From NCBI RefSeq assembly GCF_001422365.1, contig NZ_LMMT01000023.1, positions 124,001-188,000 on the forward strand: a stretch of 64,000 bases of DNA, read 5' to 3'. Numbering within the stretch: position 1 is the stretch's first letter; each line of letters begins with the position of its first letter. This DNA is from Pseudorhodoferax sp. Leaf265 (GTDB taxonomy: Bacteria > Pseudomonadota > Gammaproteobacteria > Burkholderiales > Burkholderiaceae_C). A program made the position numbers and the translations under genes. Below, in pieces: positions 42,035-51,485 of this stretch. The notes beneath the pieces are model-generated. The model saw only the letters and a list, made by a program, of their open reading frames with translations. It ran no database searches and was not told where the DNA came from.

Positions 42035-42490
42035 ATGCAACTGAAGATCCTCGTCGGCACCGTGACCGGCAACGCCCTGTCCGTGGCCCAGGCCATCCAG
42101 CTCTCGTGCACCGACCTGGTGGCCGACATCGCCGTGCAGCCCATGGACGGGCTGGACATCCGCGTGTTCGACGAGGACGCGCTGTTCCTGGTCTGCACCT
42201 CCACCACTGGCGCAGGCGACGTGCCCGACAACGCCCAGGCGCTGTACGCCTCGCTCCTCAACGAGCCGCACTACCTGGGCAAGCTGCGCTACGGCCTGAT
42301 CGCGCTCGGCGATGCCGGCGCGCATGCCTCCACCTTCGTCGAAGGTGGCCTCAAGTTCGACGCGGCCTTGCAGGACCTGGGCGCCCAACGCATCGGCGAG
42401 GTCTTCACCCACGACGCCAGCGGCGACGAAGATGCCGAGACGGCGGGCGTGGACTGGTGCCGCGCCTGGCTGGCCCACGCCCGCACCTGA
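42035..42490 (+). CDS. Flavodoxin-domain protein (MioC-like)
   Basis: A 151-residue flavodoxin-fold protein. The FMN phosphate-binding loop is GTVTGNALSVA, and VCTSTTGAGDVPDNA and LGDAGAHASTF match the isoalloxazine-contacting loops. It should carry electrons via FMN; partners are unknown. An ATG four codons upstream (42023) is an alternative start. It follows the HPP gene by 26 bases and precedes the LysE gene by 10, so the three may be one unit. Confidence 0.9.
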   Translation: MQLKILVGTVTGNALSVAQAIQLSCTDLVADIAVQPMDGLDIRVFDEDALFLVCTSTTGAGDVPDNAQALYASLLNEPHYLGKLRYGLIALGDAGAHASTFVEGGLKFDAALQDLGAQRIGEVFTHDASGDEDAETAGVDWCRAWLAHART

Positions 42491-42500
42491 GATCCATGCC

Positions 42501-43124
42501 ATGACCCTCTCCACCTACCTGCTCTACCTGGCCGCCGTGCTGCTGCTGGTCGTGACGCCCGGCCCCACCATGCTCATGTGCATGACGCGCGCGCTGCACC
42601 ACGGCCCGCGCGCCGCGATGACCAGCGTGGCCGGCTCGGTCAGCGCCGTGTTGTGCGTGATGCTGCTGTCGGCCATGGGCCTGGGCGCGCTGCTGGCCTC
42701 CTCGGAGACGGCCTTCACGGTGGCCAAGACGCTGGGCGCGGCCTACCTGGTCTGGCTGGGCATCAAGACGCTGCGCAGCCCGGCGCCCGCGCTGCAGGTC
42801 GATGCCGCGGCCGGGCCCTCGCGCCGCTCGTCCTACCTGCAGGGCTTCCTGGTCGGCGCCAGCAACCCCAAGGCCTTGCTGTTCTTCGCGGCCTTCTTCC
42901 CGCAGTTCCTGAACCCGGCCGCGCCCATGCTGCCGCAGTTCGCGCTGCTGGCGCTGAGCTTCGTGGCGATCGAGTTCAGCGTGCTGACGGCCTGCGCGCT
43001 CGGCGTGGCGCGCCTGGCACCCTGGTTGGCGCGCAGCGGGCCGGCGCGCTGGATCAACCGCATCTGCGGCAGCCTGTTCGCGCTGATGGGCACCTTGCTG
43101 CTGTTCGCGCGGCGCAGCGCCTGA
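42501..43124 (+). CDS. LysE/RhtB-family amino acid exporter
   Basis: A 207-residue inner membrane protein with about six membrane segments. The N-terminal TPGPTMLMCMTRALHHGPRAA and the GASNPKALLFFAAFFPQF motif are typical of RhtB/LysE exporters of amino acids and related metabolites. The substrate cannot be read from the sequence. It ends 3 bases before the convergent helicase gene's stop. Confidence 0.92.
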   Translation: MTLSTYLLYLAAVLLLVVTPGPTMLMCMTRALHHGPRAAMTSVAGSVSAVLCVMLLSAMGLGALLASSETAFTVAKTLGAAYLVWLGIKTLRSPAPALQVDAAAGPSRRSSYLQGFLVGASNPKALLFFAAFFPQFLNPAAPMLPQFALLALSFVAIEFSVLTACALGVARLAPWLARSGPARWINRICGSLFALMGTLLLFARRSA

Positions 43125-43127
43125 AGC

Positions 43128-45329
43128 TCACGCCAGGGCGTGCATGCGCCCTTGCGTGTCGCGCCGCCAACGCGCGAACGGCGGCAGCGCGGCCAGCAGC
43201 CGGCGGCCGAAGGCCGTGGCCACGAGGCGCCGGTCGTAGCAGTGGATGCTGCACTGGTCGTCCTCGGTGCGGATGGCGCGGCCGGCCCATTGCGCAAGAC
43301 GCATGGCGGTGGCCGGCAGCACCAGTTCGACGAAGGCATCGCGGCCGTTGCTGCGCAGCCAGGCCGCGCGCGTCTCGCCGACCGGGTCGTCGGGCGAGGC
43401 GAACGGCAGCTTGGTGATGAACAGCTGCTCGCACTGCGCGCCGGGCAGGTCCATGCCCTCGCCGAAGGACTGCAGGCCGAACACGATGGACGGGCCGCCG
43501 GCCGCCACGGCCGCGCGGTGGCGCTCCAGCAGCACGGTGCGCGGCAGCTCGCCCTGCACCAGCACCAGCGCGCGCAGCGCCGCAGGCAGCGCGGCCACGG
43601 CCTGGCGCATCTGCTCGCGCGAGGTGAACAGCACCAGTGCGCCGCGCCGCACCTCGGCCAGGTCGGCCATGAGCAGCCCCACCATCTCGGGCGTGAAGCG
43701 GGCGGCGTCCTTGGGGTCGGCGCGCGTCTCCACGACGACGAAGCGGCCCTGGCGCGGGTAGTCGAAGGGGCTGGCCACGGCCAGCGTGGTCACGGCCTCG
43801 TCGCCGGCCAGGCCCGCCTCGTGCAGGAAGAAGTCGAAGGCATCGCCGGCGCGCAGCGTGGCCGAGCTCATGACCACGGCGCGCGCGGCACTCCACAGCT
43901 GGGCGCGCAGGCTGCCGCCCGGCAGCACATGGCTGGCATGGGCGCGCACGCGCGGGCCGCGCACGCCGCCGCCGTGCAGGCTGAACCACTTGGCCACGGG
44001 GGCGGCAGTGCCCACCGGCTCCTGCAACAGCAACTGCGCCGTGGCGTGCACCTGCTCCAGCCGCGGCGTGAGCATGCCGAGCTGGGCGTAGAGCACGGAC
44101 AGGCGGCGCGCCTCGTCGGGCAGGTCGCGGATCTGCGCGCGCAAGGCCTTGGCCACGCCCGACAGCGCGGCCAGGAAGCTGTCGGCCATGGCGCAGACCA
44201 GTTCCAGGGGTTCGACCAGCACCTCGGGCAGCCGGCTGTCGGGCACGCGCACGCGGCTGCCGTCCGGGCCTTCGCGGGCCTCGGCGAAATCGGCCGCGTA
44301 GACATCGAGCACCAGGCGCTGCAGGTCGATCAGGCTCTGCTGCAGCTGGGCCGCCTGGCGCGGCGCATCGGCCGCCTCGGACACCAGCATCAGCGCCCCG
44401 ATGCGCTTGCAGCGCGCACCCAGGGTCTCGATCCAGGCCGTGGCCGCCAGGTCCATGCTGCAGGCGAAGCGCTCCAGCGCCACCGCAGGCAGGTGGTGCG
44501 CCTCGTCGAGCACCAGCAGACTGTTGTCCAGCGCCGGCAGGTTGCGCCCGCCCAGCGAGGCCAGCAACAGGTCGTGGTTGACCACGATGACCTGGGCGCC
44601 GACCAGTTCGCGCCGCTTCTCGAAGTAGGTGCAGCCGTTGAAGGCCGGGCAGTGCTTGCCGGTGCAGGAACTGGCCTCGGCCGCCACCGGCCACCAGGCC
44701 TCGGGCGCGGGCTGCTGGGCCAGGTTGTCGCGGTCGCCGTCCCAGTCGCGGCCCAGGCTCTTGGAGAGTGCGCCGTAGAACTGCAGCCGTGCCTGGCGCT
44801 CGGCATCGGAGCCGGGCGGCAGGCCGCTGCCGTCGTCGCCGCCCTCGTCGGCGAACAGGTCGTCCTCGCCGCCGCCCTCCTCGCCGGCCTGGCGCGCCAG
44901 CTTGAGCTTGCAGACATAGCGGCCGCGGCCCTTGGCCAGCGCAAAGCGGAAGGGCTCGTCCATCGCGGCGGCCAGCGCCGGCAGGTCCTTGTGCACCAGC
45001 TGCTCCTGCAGCGCCACCGTGGCCGTGGAGATCAGCACGCGGGTCTTGCGCGACAAGGCCAGCGCGATGGCCGGCACCGCATAGGCCAGCGACTTGCCCA
45101 CGCCGGTGCCGGCCTCGATCACGGCGATGGCGCGCCCGGCTTCCTCGCCCTCCTCCACCTGCCCCAGTTCGCCAGCCGCGAAGGTGCGGGCCACGCGTTC
45201 GGCCATCTGGCGCTGGCCTTCGCGGGCGCGCAGGCCCTGGTTGCGCGCGAGCACGCGGTCGAACGCGTTCAGTGCGTCCTCTGCCAGGGCGGCGGGCGCG
45301 GGGCCGGGGGTGGGGATCGGGGGAGGCAC
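43128..45329 (-). CDS. DinG/YoaA-type iron-sulfur DNA helicase
   Basis: A 733-residue superfamily 2 helicase of the XPD-like group. Walker A is AGTGVGKS (73-80), the DEAH box is in VLDEAHHLP, and the four cysteines expected to bind a 4Fe-4S cluster appear as Cys140 (RGRYVC) and in SSCTGKHCPAFNGC. Motifs VI and neighbours are in AQWAGRAIRTEDD. It should unwind DNA 5' to 3' in repair or replication-fork rescue. The start is GTG at 45329. A glycine/aspartate-rich insert (about 150-185) is unusual. Confidence 0.92.
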   Translation of the reverse strand: MPPPIPTPGPAPAALAEDALNAFDRVLARNQGLRAREGQRQMAERVARTFAAGELGQVEEGEEAGRAIAVIEAGTGVGKSLAYAVPAIALALSRKTRVLISTATVALQEQLVHKDLPALAAAMDEPFRFALAKGRGRYVCKLKLARQAGEEGGGEDDLFADEGGDDGSGLPPGSDAERQARLQFYGALSKSLGRDWDGDRDNLAQQPAPEAWWPVAAEASSCTGKHCPAFNGCTYFEKRRELVGAQVIVVNHDLLLASLGGRNLPALDNSLLVLDEAHHLPAVALERFACSMDLAATAWIETLGARCKRIGALMLVSEAADAPRQAAQLQQSLIDLQRLVLDVYAADFAEAREGPDGSRVRVPDSRLPEVLVEPLELVCAMADSFLAALSGVAKALRAQIRDLPDEARRLSVLYAQLGMLTPRLEQVHATAQLLLQEPVGTAAPVAKWFSLHGGGVRGPRVRAHASHVLPGGSLRAQLWSAARAVVMSSATLRAGDAFDFFLHEAGLAGDEAVTTLAVASPFDYPRQGRFVVVETRADPKDAARFTPEMVGLLMADLAEVRRGALVLFTSREQMRQAVAALPAALRALVLVQGELPRTVLLERHRAAVAAGGPSIVFGLQSFGEGMDLPGAQCEQLFITKLPFASPDDPVGETRAAWLRSNGRDAFVELVLPATAMRLAQWAGRAIRTEDDQCSIHCYDRRLVATAFGRRLLAALPPFARWRRDTQGRMHALA

Positions 45330-45544
45330 GGGGGCGGATGCAGAAACGGTGCCGCGGCGCCAGGATCGGGCGCGGGCCGCAAGTGTAGGCGCAGCGGCCG
45401 GCGCACTGCTTTTGGCGATACAGTGCGCGGCGCAGCGGCCACGAGAGCCGCGCTGAGCGGTGCGGCGAGCGGTCGATGCGCGCTACGCTCACGGCTCCTG
45501 CCCACCTTGCGAGGACATCGACAGTGGTCAACAGGCTGGTACGG

Positions 45545-47407
45545 ATGCCCACGCGTCCTTTTTGGCAAACGGCGGCGTGGACCCTCTTCGGCGCCCTTCT
45601 GATCGGCCTTGCACTGTTCCTGGCGACCTGGGCCAGCCTGGACGCGGCGCGGCGGAGCGATCTCGCGCGCGCGAAGAACGCTGCCGACAACGTGGCCCAT
45701 GGCCTGGGCATCGAGATCGCCTCCGAACTGCGCCTGGTCGAGAACGCGTTGACGAGCGTTGCGCTGGACTACCGGCACGAGACCGACACCCGCCCCGTGG
45801 CCGAGCGGCTGCGCCACGCCATCCGGGAGCAGCACGGGCTGGTGCCGTTCGCGAGCGCGCTGCGCGCCACGGATGCCTCGGGCACGGTGGTCGCCGGCTT
45901 GCCGCAGGGCAGCGCCCCGGTCTTCGTCGGCGACCGCGACTACTTCGCGCAGGCCCGTGCCTCGTCGCGCCACATCGTCTCCGAACCGCTGTTCAGCCGC
46001 GTGTCGCAGGAATGGGGCATCGCCGTGGCGCTGCGGCTGCAATCGCCGTCCGGTGAGTTCAGCGGCATCGTCTACGCGGTGCTGCTGGCCAGCCATTTCC
46101 AGCGCCTGTTCGCGCAGATGTCGGTCGGCGACAGCGGTGCCGTCTCGCTGCGCACGGACACCCTGGCCCTGGCGGCGCGCCATTCGGCGGCCGAACCGCA
46201 CTCCACCCGGGGCCTGGGCGGGCGGGAGGTCTCGGCCGAACTGCAGCGCGCCTTCGCGCAGCGGCGCGATGCCGGCTCGTACATCACGCCCACGGCGCTG
46301 GACCAGGTCGAACGCATCACGGCCTACCGCCGGGTTCCGGGCTATCCGCTGACCGTGCTCGTCGGTTTCAGCGCGGAGAACTACCTCACCCCCTGGGCCA
46401 GCAGCGCGCGGCGGCACTGGGCCATCGCCGGATCCACCTTCGCGCTGGTCGTCGCGGTGTTCACCTTCATGCTGTTGCAGCACCGCCGCCAGTTCGCGAT
46501 CAGCACCTATGCCTCGCGGCTCGCGCGGCAGCAGAACCTGATCCTGGACAACGACATGATCGGCATGATCCGGGTGCAGGACCGCAAGATCCTGTGGGCC
46601 AACCGCGCGATGGAGCGCATCCTGGGCCATGCCGCGGCGGCCCTGCCCGGCCAGTCGACCCGGATCCTGTACACGAGCGACGCGGCCTTCGAGGAGATCT
46701 GGCAGGCCGGCTATCCGGCCCTGCAGCGCGACGGGCGCTTTCGCACCCAGATCCAGATGCAGACGCGCGCCGGCGGCGCGCTGTGGGTCGACCTCAGCGG
46801 CGCGGCGCTCAGCGATACCGAATCCATCTGGATGATCGTCGACATCGATGTGCTCAAGCACAGCGAGGAGCGTGCCCAGCACCTGGCCTTGCACGATGCG
46901 CTGACCGGCCTGGCCAACCGCCGGCTGTTCGAGCAGCACCTGCGGCGCAGCGCCGCGCAAGCACGGCGCTCCGGCCCGCAGTTCGCGGTCTGCTACATGG
47001 ATCTGGACGGGTTCAAGCCCGTGAACGACCGCCATGGGCATGAAGCCGGCGACACCGTGCTGCGCGCCGTCGGCGACCGGCTGCGCACCGCGCTGCGCGC
47101 CAACGACACGGTGGCCCGCCTGGGCGGCGACGAGTTCGCCTGGATCGTGGCCGGCGCCGTGACGGCACAGGACGTGCAGCCCGTGCTGACGCGTTGCATG
47201 GAGGCGGTGCAGCGCCCCATCGTGCTGGACGGCGAGGTGCTGGTCGAGGTCGGCTGCAGCATCGGCGTCGCCCTCAGTGCCGTGGCCGGCACCGCGGAGC
47301 AGCAGATCCTGGCCGCGGCCGACGCCGCCATGTACCAGGCCAAGCAGACCGGCCGGCGGACTTTCGTGGTCGCCGGGTCGGCCGCGGAACTGCAGGAACG
47401 CCGCTGA
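45545..47407 (+). CDS. Membrane diguanylate cyclase with PAS domain
   Basis: A 620-residue inner membrane protein. A membrane segment (about 9-31), a periplasmic sensor region of the Cache type (about 35-285) and a second segment (about 290-312) are followed by PAS (about 330-445) and GGDEF domains. The active-site GGDEF is at 527-531, and the RxxD inhibitory site (RAND) lies five residues before it. So it should make cyclic di-GMP from GTP with product inhibition. No EAL domain is present. A GTG at 45524 is an alternative start. It is divergent from the helicase gene. Confidence 0.93.
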   Translation: MPTRPFWQTAAWTLFGALLIGLALFLATWASLDAARRSDLARAKNAADNVAHGLGIEIASELRLVENALTSVALDYRHETDTRPVAERLRHAIREQHGLVPFASALRATDASGTVVAGLPQGSAPVFVGDRDYFAQARASSRHIVSEPLFSRVSQEWGIAVALRLQSPSGEFSGIVYAVLLASHFQRLFAQMSVGDSGAVSLRTDTLALAARHSAAEPHSTRGLGGREVSAELQRAFAQRRDAGSYITPTALDQVERITAYRRVPGYPLTVLVGFSAENYLTPWASSARRHWAIAGSTFALVVAVFTFMLLQHRRQFAISTYASRLARQQNLILDNDMIGMIRVQDRKILWANRAMERILGHAAAALPGQSTRILYTSDAAFEEIWQAGYPALQRDGRFRTQIQMQTRAGGALWVDLSGAALSDTESIWMIVDIDVLKHSEERAQHLALHDALTGLANRRLFEQHLRRSAAQARRSGPQFAVCYMDLDGFKPVNDRHGHEAGDTVLRAVGDRLRTALRANDTVARLGGDEFAWIVAGAVTAQDVQPVLTRCMEAVQRPIVLDGEVLVEVGCSIGVALSAVAGTAEQQILAAADAAMYQAKQTGRRTFVVAGSAAELQERR

Positions 47408-47434
47408 CGCCGCGCGCCGGCGGCGGTGCGGCCT

Positions 47435-48400
47435 TCATGCCGCTGCCGGCCGTGCCCACTGGCTGCGCAGGAAATCCACGAGTGTCTGCAGCGGGGCCAG
47501 CGTCCCGTCCGCATCGGCCTGCCGGTACAGCATGCCGAGCGGCTCCAGCGGAGCGTCCAGCGCCAGTGGCAACACCTGCACGCGGGAGCCGTCGAGCCGG
47601 TCCAGTGCGCACTGCGGCACGGGCGCCAGCACGCCGGGCTCGGCCAGCACCGCGGGCAACAGCTCCGGCACCAGCACCTGGAGGGCATGGGCCAGCGGCT
47701 GGGCCTGTTCGCGCGCGAAGGCCGCGTCCAGCGCCTGGCGCACCGCGAAATGCGGCGGCGGCAGCACCCAGCGTGCCTCGGCCAGGTCGCGCAGGCGCAG
47801 GCGCTTGCGGCCGGTCCAGGGGTGGTCGGTGCCGGCCAGCACCACCATGCGGTCGGCCCGCAGCGGCTCGAAGCGGCAACCCTCGGGCACGGGCGCGGGC
47901 CGGCGCAATAGCACGAGGTCGAGCGCGCCGCCCTGCAGGCGGGCCAGCAGGCGCTCGATGCTGGCCTCCTCGATCGCCAGCCGCAGCGTGGGATGCTGCG
48001 CGCGCAGGACCGGCAGCGCCGGCCGCAGCAGGCTGGACAGCGCGGCCAGGATCGCGCCCACGCGCAGTGGCCGCTGCTGCCCCGCGGCCTGCTGCGCGAG
48101 CGCCTCGGCGGTGCTGGCCAACGCCTCGATCGCCACGCGCGCATGGCGGGCCAGCACGCGGCCGGCCTCGGTGATGCGCATGCCGCGCGCATGGCGCTCG
48201 AACAGCGCCAGACCCAGCAGGTCTTCGAGCTCGCGCAACAGTTGCGTGGCGGCAGGTTGGCTGATGTGCACGGCCTCGGCCGCACGGCGCAGGTGGGCCT
48301 GGGTGGCCAGTGCGTCGATGAGCTTCAGGTGGCGCAGCCGCAGGCGTGCGAGCAGGCGCTCGTGCAGCACGTGGCCGGTGGTGGGCGGGCTGGCATTCAT
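47435..48400 (-). CDS. LysR-family transcriptional regulator
   Basis: A 321-residue regulator. The N-terminal winged helix (about 20-80) reads HLKLIDALATQAHLRRAAEAVHISQPAATQLLRELEDLLG, and a two-lobed effector-binding domain follows (about 110-310). It is divergent from the M20 amidohydrolase gene, and LysR-type palindromes lie between the two starts, so it probably controls that gene and itself. The effector is unknown, perhaps an N-acyl amino acid. Confidence 0.93.
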   Translation of the reverse strand: MNASPPTTGHVLHERLLARLRLRHLKLIDALATQAHLRRAAEAVHISQPAATQLLRELEDLLGLALFERHARGMRITEAGRVLARHARVAIEALASTAEALAQQAAGQQRPLRVGAILAALSSLLRPALPVLRAQHPTLRLAIEEASIERLLARLQGGALDLVLLRRPAPVPEGCRFEPLRADRMVVLAGTDHPWTGRKRLRLRDLAEARWVLPPPHFAVRQALDAAFAREQAQPLAHALQVLVPELLPAVLAEPGVLAPVPQCALDRLDGSRVQVLPLALDAPLEPLGMLYRQADADGTLAPLQTLVDFLRSQWARPAAA

Positions 48401-48449
48401 CGATAGGCAATGCTTATCAATGCATCGTTATTGGATTGGACGCCTATCG
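48401..48449. promoter_or_regulatory. LysR-type operator region between divergent genes
   Basis: The 93-base gap holds GATA-N9-TATC (48402-48418), which contains a T-N11-A core, and a wider CGATAGGC / GCCTATCG inverted repeat (48401-48408 and 48442-48449). This is the usual setting of a LysR recognition site overlapping its own promoter, with a second contact near the divergent promoter. Confidence 0.6.
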
Positions 48450-48493
48450 TAGCGCCGCCTAAGCTGCCGGCCTTTCCCCTGCCCCGAGTTCCC

Positions 48494-49840
48494 ATGACCA
48501 CCGCCCTGCTTCTCCCTGCCCGCCGGCTGCTGCCAGCGCTGCTCGCCACGCTGGCCTCGTACGCCACGGCCCAGACCCCGCCGCCGCCGGCCGCCGCCCA
48601 GGCCCTGTACCCGCTGATCGCGCAGCGCTCGCAGGCCATCGAGCAGCAGGTCATCGCCTGGCGCCGCGACATCCACCAGCACCCCGAGCTCGGCAACCAG
48701 GAAAAGCGCACCGCCGCCCTGGTCGCGGCCCACCTGAAGCGGCTGGGCTTCACGGTGCGCGAGGGCGTGGCCGTGACCGGGCTGGTCGCCACGCTGCAGG
48801 GCGGCCGCCCTGGCCCCGTGGTGGCGCTGCGCGCCGACATGGACGCGCTGCCCGTCAAGGAGCAGGTCGACCTGCCCTTCGCCTCCAAGGCCCGCGCCGT
48901 CTGGGACGGCAAGGAGGTCGACGTGATGCACGCCTGCGGCCACGACGGCCATGTCGCCATCCTGATGGGCGTGGCCGAGGTGCTGGCCTCCATGAAGGAG
49001 CAGTTGCCCGGCACCGTCAAGCTCCTGTTCCAGCCGGCCGAGGAGAAACTGCCGAACGGCGAGATCGGCGGTTCGCGCCGCATGCTGGCCGAAGGCGCCT
49101 TCGATGCGCCCAAGCCGGAAGTGGTGTTCGGCCTGCACCTGATGTCGGGCGGCAACACCGGCACCATCGGCTACAAGGCGGGCCCCATCCTGGCCGGCTC
49201 GGACGCCTTCAAGGTCGACGTGAAGGGCCGCCAGACACATGGCTCGCAGCCCTGGTCGGGCATCGACCCCATCGTGCTGGCCTCGCAGATCGTGCTGGGC
49301 TTTCAAACGATCGAGAGCCGTCAGGTCAACGTGACCAAGGAGCCCTCGGTGCTCAGCGTGGGCACAATCAACGGCGGCACGCGCTACAACATCATTCCCG
49401 ACGAGGTGAAGATGAGCGGCACGCTCCGGACTTACGACGAGGGCATGCGCAAGTTCATCATGCAGCGCATGGGCGAGACGGCCGCGCTGATCGCGCAGAG
49501 CGGCGGCGGCCAGGCCCATGTGCACTTCGAGCCTGACGGCTACGCGCCCACCGTGAACGACCCTGCCTTGACCGAGAAGATGGCCGCCAGCCTGCGCCGC
49601 GTGCCCGGCGCGCGCGCGGACACCGTGCCCAAGAGCACGGGCGGCGAGGATTTCTCGTTCTTCGCCCAGGCCGTGCCCGGCCTGTTCGTGTTCATCGGCG
49701 CCACGCCGCCGGGCCAGGACGCGGCCAAGGCCGAGCCCAACCACTCGCCGCGCTTCTTCGTCGACGAGGCCAGCCTGCTGGTCGGCGTGCGCACGTTGTC
49801 GCACCTGACGGTGGACTACATGGCGATGGACCAGCGCTGA
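48494..49840 (+). CDS. M20-family amidohydrolase, exported
   Basis: A 448-residue metal-dependent amidohydrolase of the M20D (hippuricase/IAA-amino acid hydrolase) group. A signal peptide (RRLLPALLATLASYATAQ) points to the periplasm. Metal ligands are in LRADMDALP, HACGHDGH and FQPAEE, and a dimerisation lid lies around residues 230-345. It should cleave N-acyl or N-aroyl amino acids. The divergent LysR gene with palindromes in between is the probable regulator. The ATG at 48494 is chosen because it gives the signal peptide. Confidence 0.92.
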   Translation: MTTALLLPARRLLPALLATLASYATAQTPPPPAAAQALYPLIAQRSQAIEQQVIAWRRDIHQHPELGNQEKRTAALVAAHLKRLGFTVREGVAVTGLVATLQGGRPGPVVALRADMDALPVKEQVDLPFASKARAVWDGKEVDVMHACGHDGHVAILMGVAEVLASMKEQLPGTVKLLFQPAEEKLPNGEIGGSRRMLAEGAFDAPKPEVVFGLHLMSGGNTGTIGYKAGPILAGSDAFKVDVKGRQTHGSQPWSGIDPIVLASQIVLGFQTIESRQVNVTKEPSVLSVGTINGGTRYNIIPDEVKMSGTLRTYDEGMRKFIMQRMGETAALIAQSGGGQAHVHFEPDGYAPTVNDPALTEKMAASLRRVPGARADTVPKSTGGEDFSFFAQAVPGLFVFIGATPPGQDAAKAEPNHSPRFFVDEASLLVGVRTLSHLTVDYMAMDQR

Positions 49841-49844
49841 GGCA

Positions 49845-51416
49845 CTACAGCTGCTCCTCGCCCACGAAGAGCGAACTGAACCAGTGCCAGATCTCGGCCA
49901 CCCAGTTGGTGCCGGGGTTGTCATGGTGCACCGTGAAGCCGCCGTCCTCGCGCGGCTCCAGCCACTCCACGCGGCCGCTGTCGGACAGCCGCAGCCGGTA
50001 GGCCGACTGGAAGCCGCGCGCCGGAATCAGGCGGCGGAACTCGCGCACCACCTCGGCGCTCTCGACCACCAGGCCGATCTCGGTGTTGATGCGGGCCGAG
50101 CGGCTGTCCAGGTTCATCGAGCCGACGAAGATGCGGTCGTCGTCCACCACGGAAATCTTGGCGTGCAGGCGCGAGATCGAGGTGCCGAAGGCGCCCAGGT
50201 TGGTGGTGGCACCCCGGTGCGGCGCCACCTCGTAGATCTCGAAGCCGAGCCGGAGCAGGTCGTCGCGGTAGCGCGCGTAGCCCAGGTAGACCAGCGGCTC
50301 GTCGGTGGAGCTCAGCGAGTTGGTGTAGATCGTCACCCGGATGCCGTTGCCCACGGCGCGGCCCAGGCGCTGCATGCCCAGGCGCCCGGGGATGAAGTAC
50401 GGCGAAATGATCAGCAGCTGCGAACGGGCCGAGTCCATGAGGTCCAGCACATGCTGCGTCACGCTGCCCGCGAGCCGCGCGTCGGCATTGGTGCGCGTGA
50501 TCTTGTCGGGATCGTCGACGAGCACGCTGGCCTTGGCGAACATCAGGTCGAGCCGGCCCTCGGCCAGCTGCTGGTGCACAGGCGTCCTGCCCAGCACGTC
50601 GTGTGCGCGGACCTCGATCGGGGGGTCCTGCGGGCCGGCGATCGCGTCGAAGCGCCTGCGTGCGTCCTCGGGCGCCAGCAAAGGCGGCACCACCTGCTCG
50701 ATGGGCCAGACATGGGCGCTGTTCCAGTACAGGTCGAAGGCGGCGGACTGCTCGCGCACCACGGGTCCCGTGGCCAGCACATCGGCGTCGATGAAGTTGG
50801 CGGTCTCGCTCTGCATGAAGTACTCGTCACCGATGTTGCGGCCACCAGCGACGGAGACGCTGCCGTCGGCGATGAACAGCTTGTTGTGCATGCGGTGGTT
50901 GATGCGCGAGAACGCCAGCGCGGAGCCGATGAAGCGGCCCACGAAGCTGCCCTTGCGCTCGGGCAGCGGGTTGAACAGCCGCACCTGCACGTTCGGGTAG
51001 GCGGCCAGCGTGCTGAACAGCTCGTCCTGGCCGGCGGTGTAGAAGTCGTCGACCAGCAGGCGCACGCGCACGCCGCGCGCCGCCGCATCGCGCAGCGCGC
51101 GCAACAGGCGCAAACCCACGCTGTCGCTCTGCAGCTGGTAGTACTGCAGGTCCAGCGACTTCTCCGCCGTGGCGGCCAGCGCCAGCCGGGCGTCGAGCGA
51201 GAACGGGCCTTCGGGCAGCATGCGCAGCCCCGACCTGCCGGCCGCATCGGCCGGTGTGCTGGCAGCGGCCAGGCGCGCCAGGCTGGTGGCGCCCACATCG
51301 GCCAGCGCGTAGGCCGGCGGCGGCGCCTGGCGGGCGGGCAGCGAGGCGCAGCCCGTGAGCCAGCCCGCGGACCAGGCGAGCAAGCAGGCCAGCAGCAGCG
51401 ATCTCGTGGTTGTCAT
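49845..51416 (-). CDS. Phospholipase D-family lipoprotein (cardiolipin synthase-like)
   Basis: A 523-residue protein with two PLD domains. HKD motifs are HNKLFIADG in the first half and HAKISVVDD in the second. The N-terminus has a signal peptide with lipobox LTGC (Cys23), so it is lipid-anchored and faces the periplasm. It resembles the YmdC/ClsC-type and related periplasmic PLD proteins, which act on phospholipids. It starts 69 bases downstream of the phosphodiesterase stop, with a hairpin between, so it may be a separate unit. Confidence 0.92.
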   Translation of the reverse strand: MTTTRSLLLACLLAWSAGWLTGCASLPARQAPPPAYALADVGATSLARLAAASTPADAAGRSGLRMLPEGPFSLDARLALAATAEKSLDLQYYQLQSDSVGLRLLRALRDAAARGVRVRLLVDDFYTAGQDELFSTLAAYPNVQVRLFNPLPERKGSFVGRFIGSALAFSRINHRMHNKLFIADGSVSVAGGRNIGDEYFMQSETANFIDADVLATGPVVREQSAAFDLYWNSAHVWPIEQVVPPLLAPEDARRRFDAIAGPQDPPIEVRAHDVLGRTPVHQQLAEGRLDLMFAKASVLVDDPDKITRTNADARLAGSVTQHVLDLMDSARSQLLIISPYFIPGRLGMQRLGRAVGNGIRVTIYTNSLSSTDEPLVYLGYARYRDDLLRLGFEIYEVAPHRGATTNLGAFGTSISRLHAKISVVDDDRIFVGSMNLDSRSARINTEIGLVVESAEVVREFRRLIPARGFQSAYRLRLSDSGRVEWLEPREDGGFTVHHDNPGTNWVAEIWHWFSSLFVGEEQL

Positions 51417-51453
51417 GGTTCGCACCGCGCAAAGAATCCGGCGGGACCATCCT

Positions 51454-51473
51454 AGCTTGAGCGCGGTCAAGCT
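51454..51473 (-). terminator. Possible terminator after the phosphodiesterase gene
   Basis: AGCTTGA and TCAAGCT form a 7-bp stem with a 6-base loop, 12 bases after the stop of the phosphodiesterase gene. No T-run follows on the minus strand, so termination would be weak. Confidence 0.35.
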
Positions 51474-51485
51474 GCCATGGGGGCG

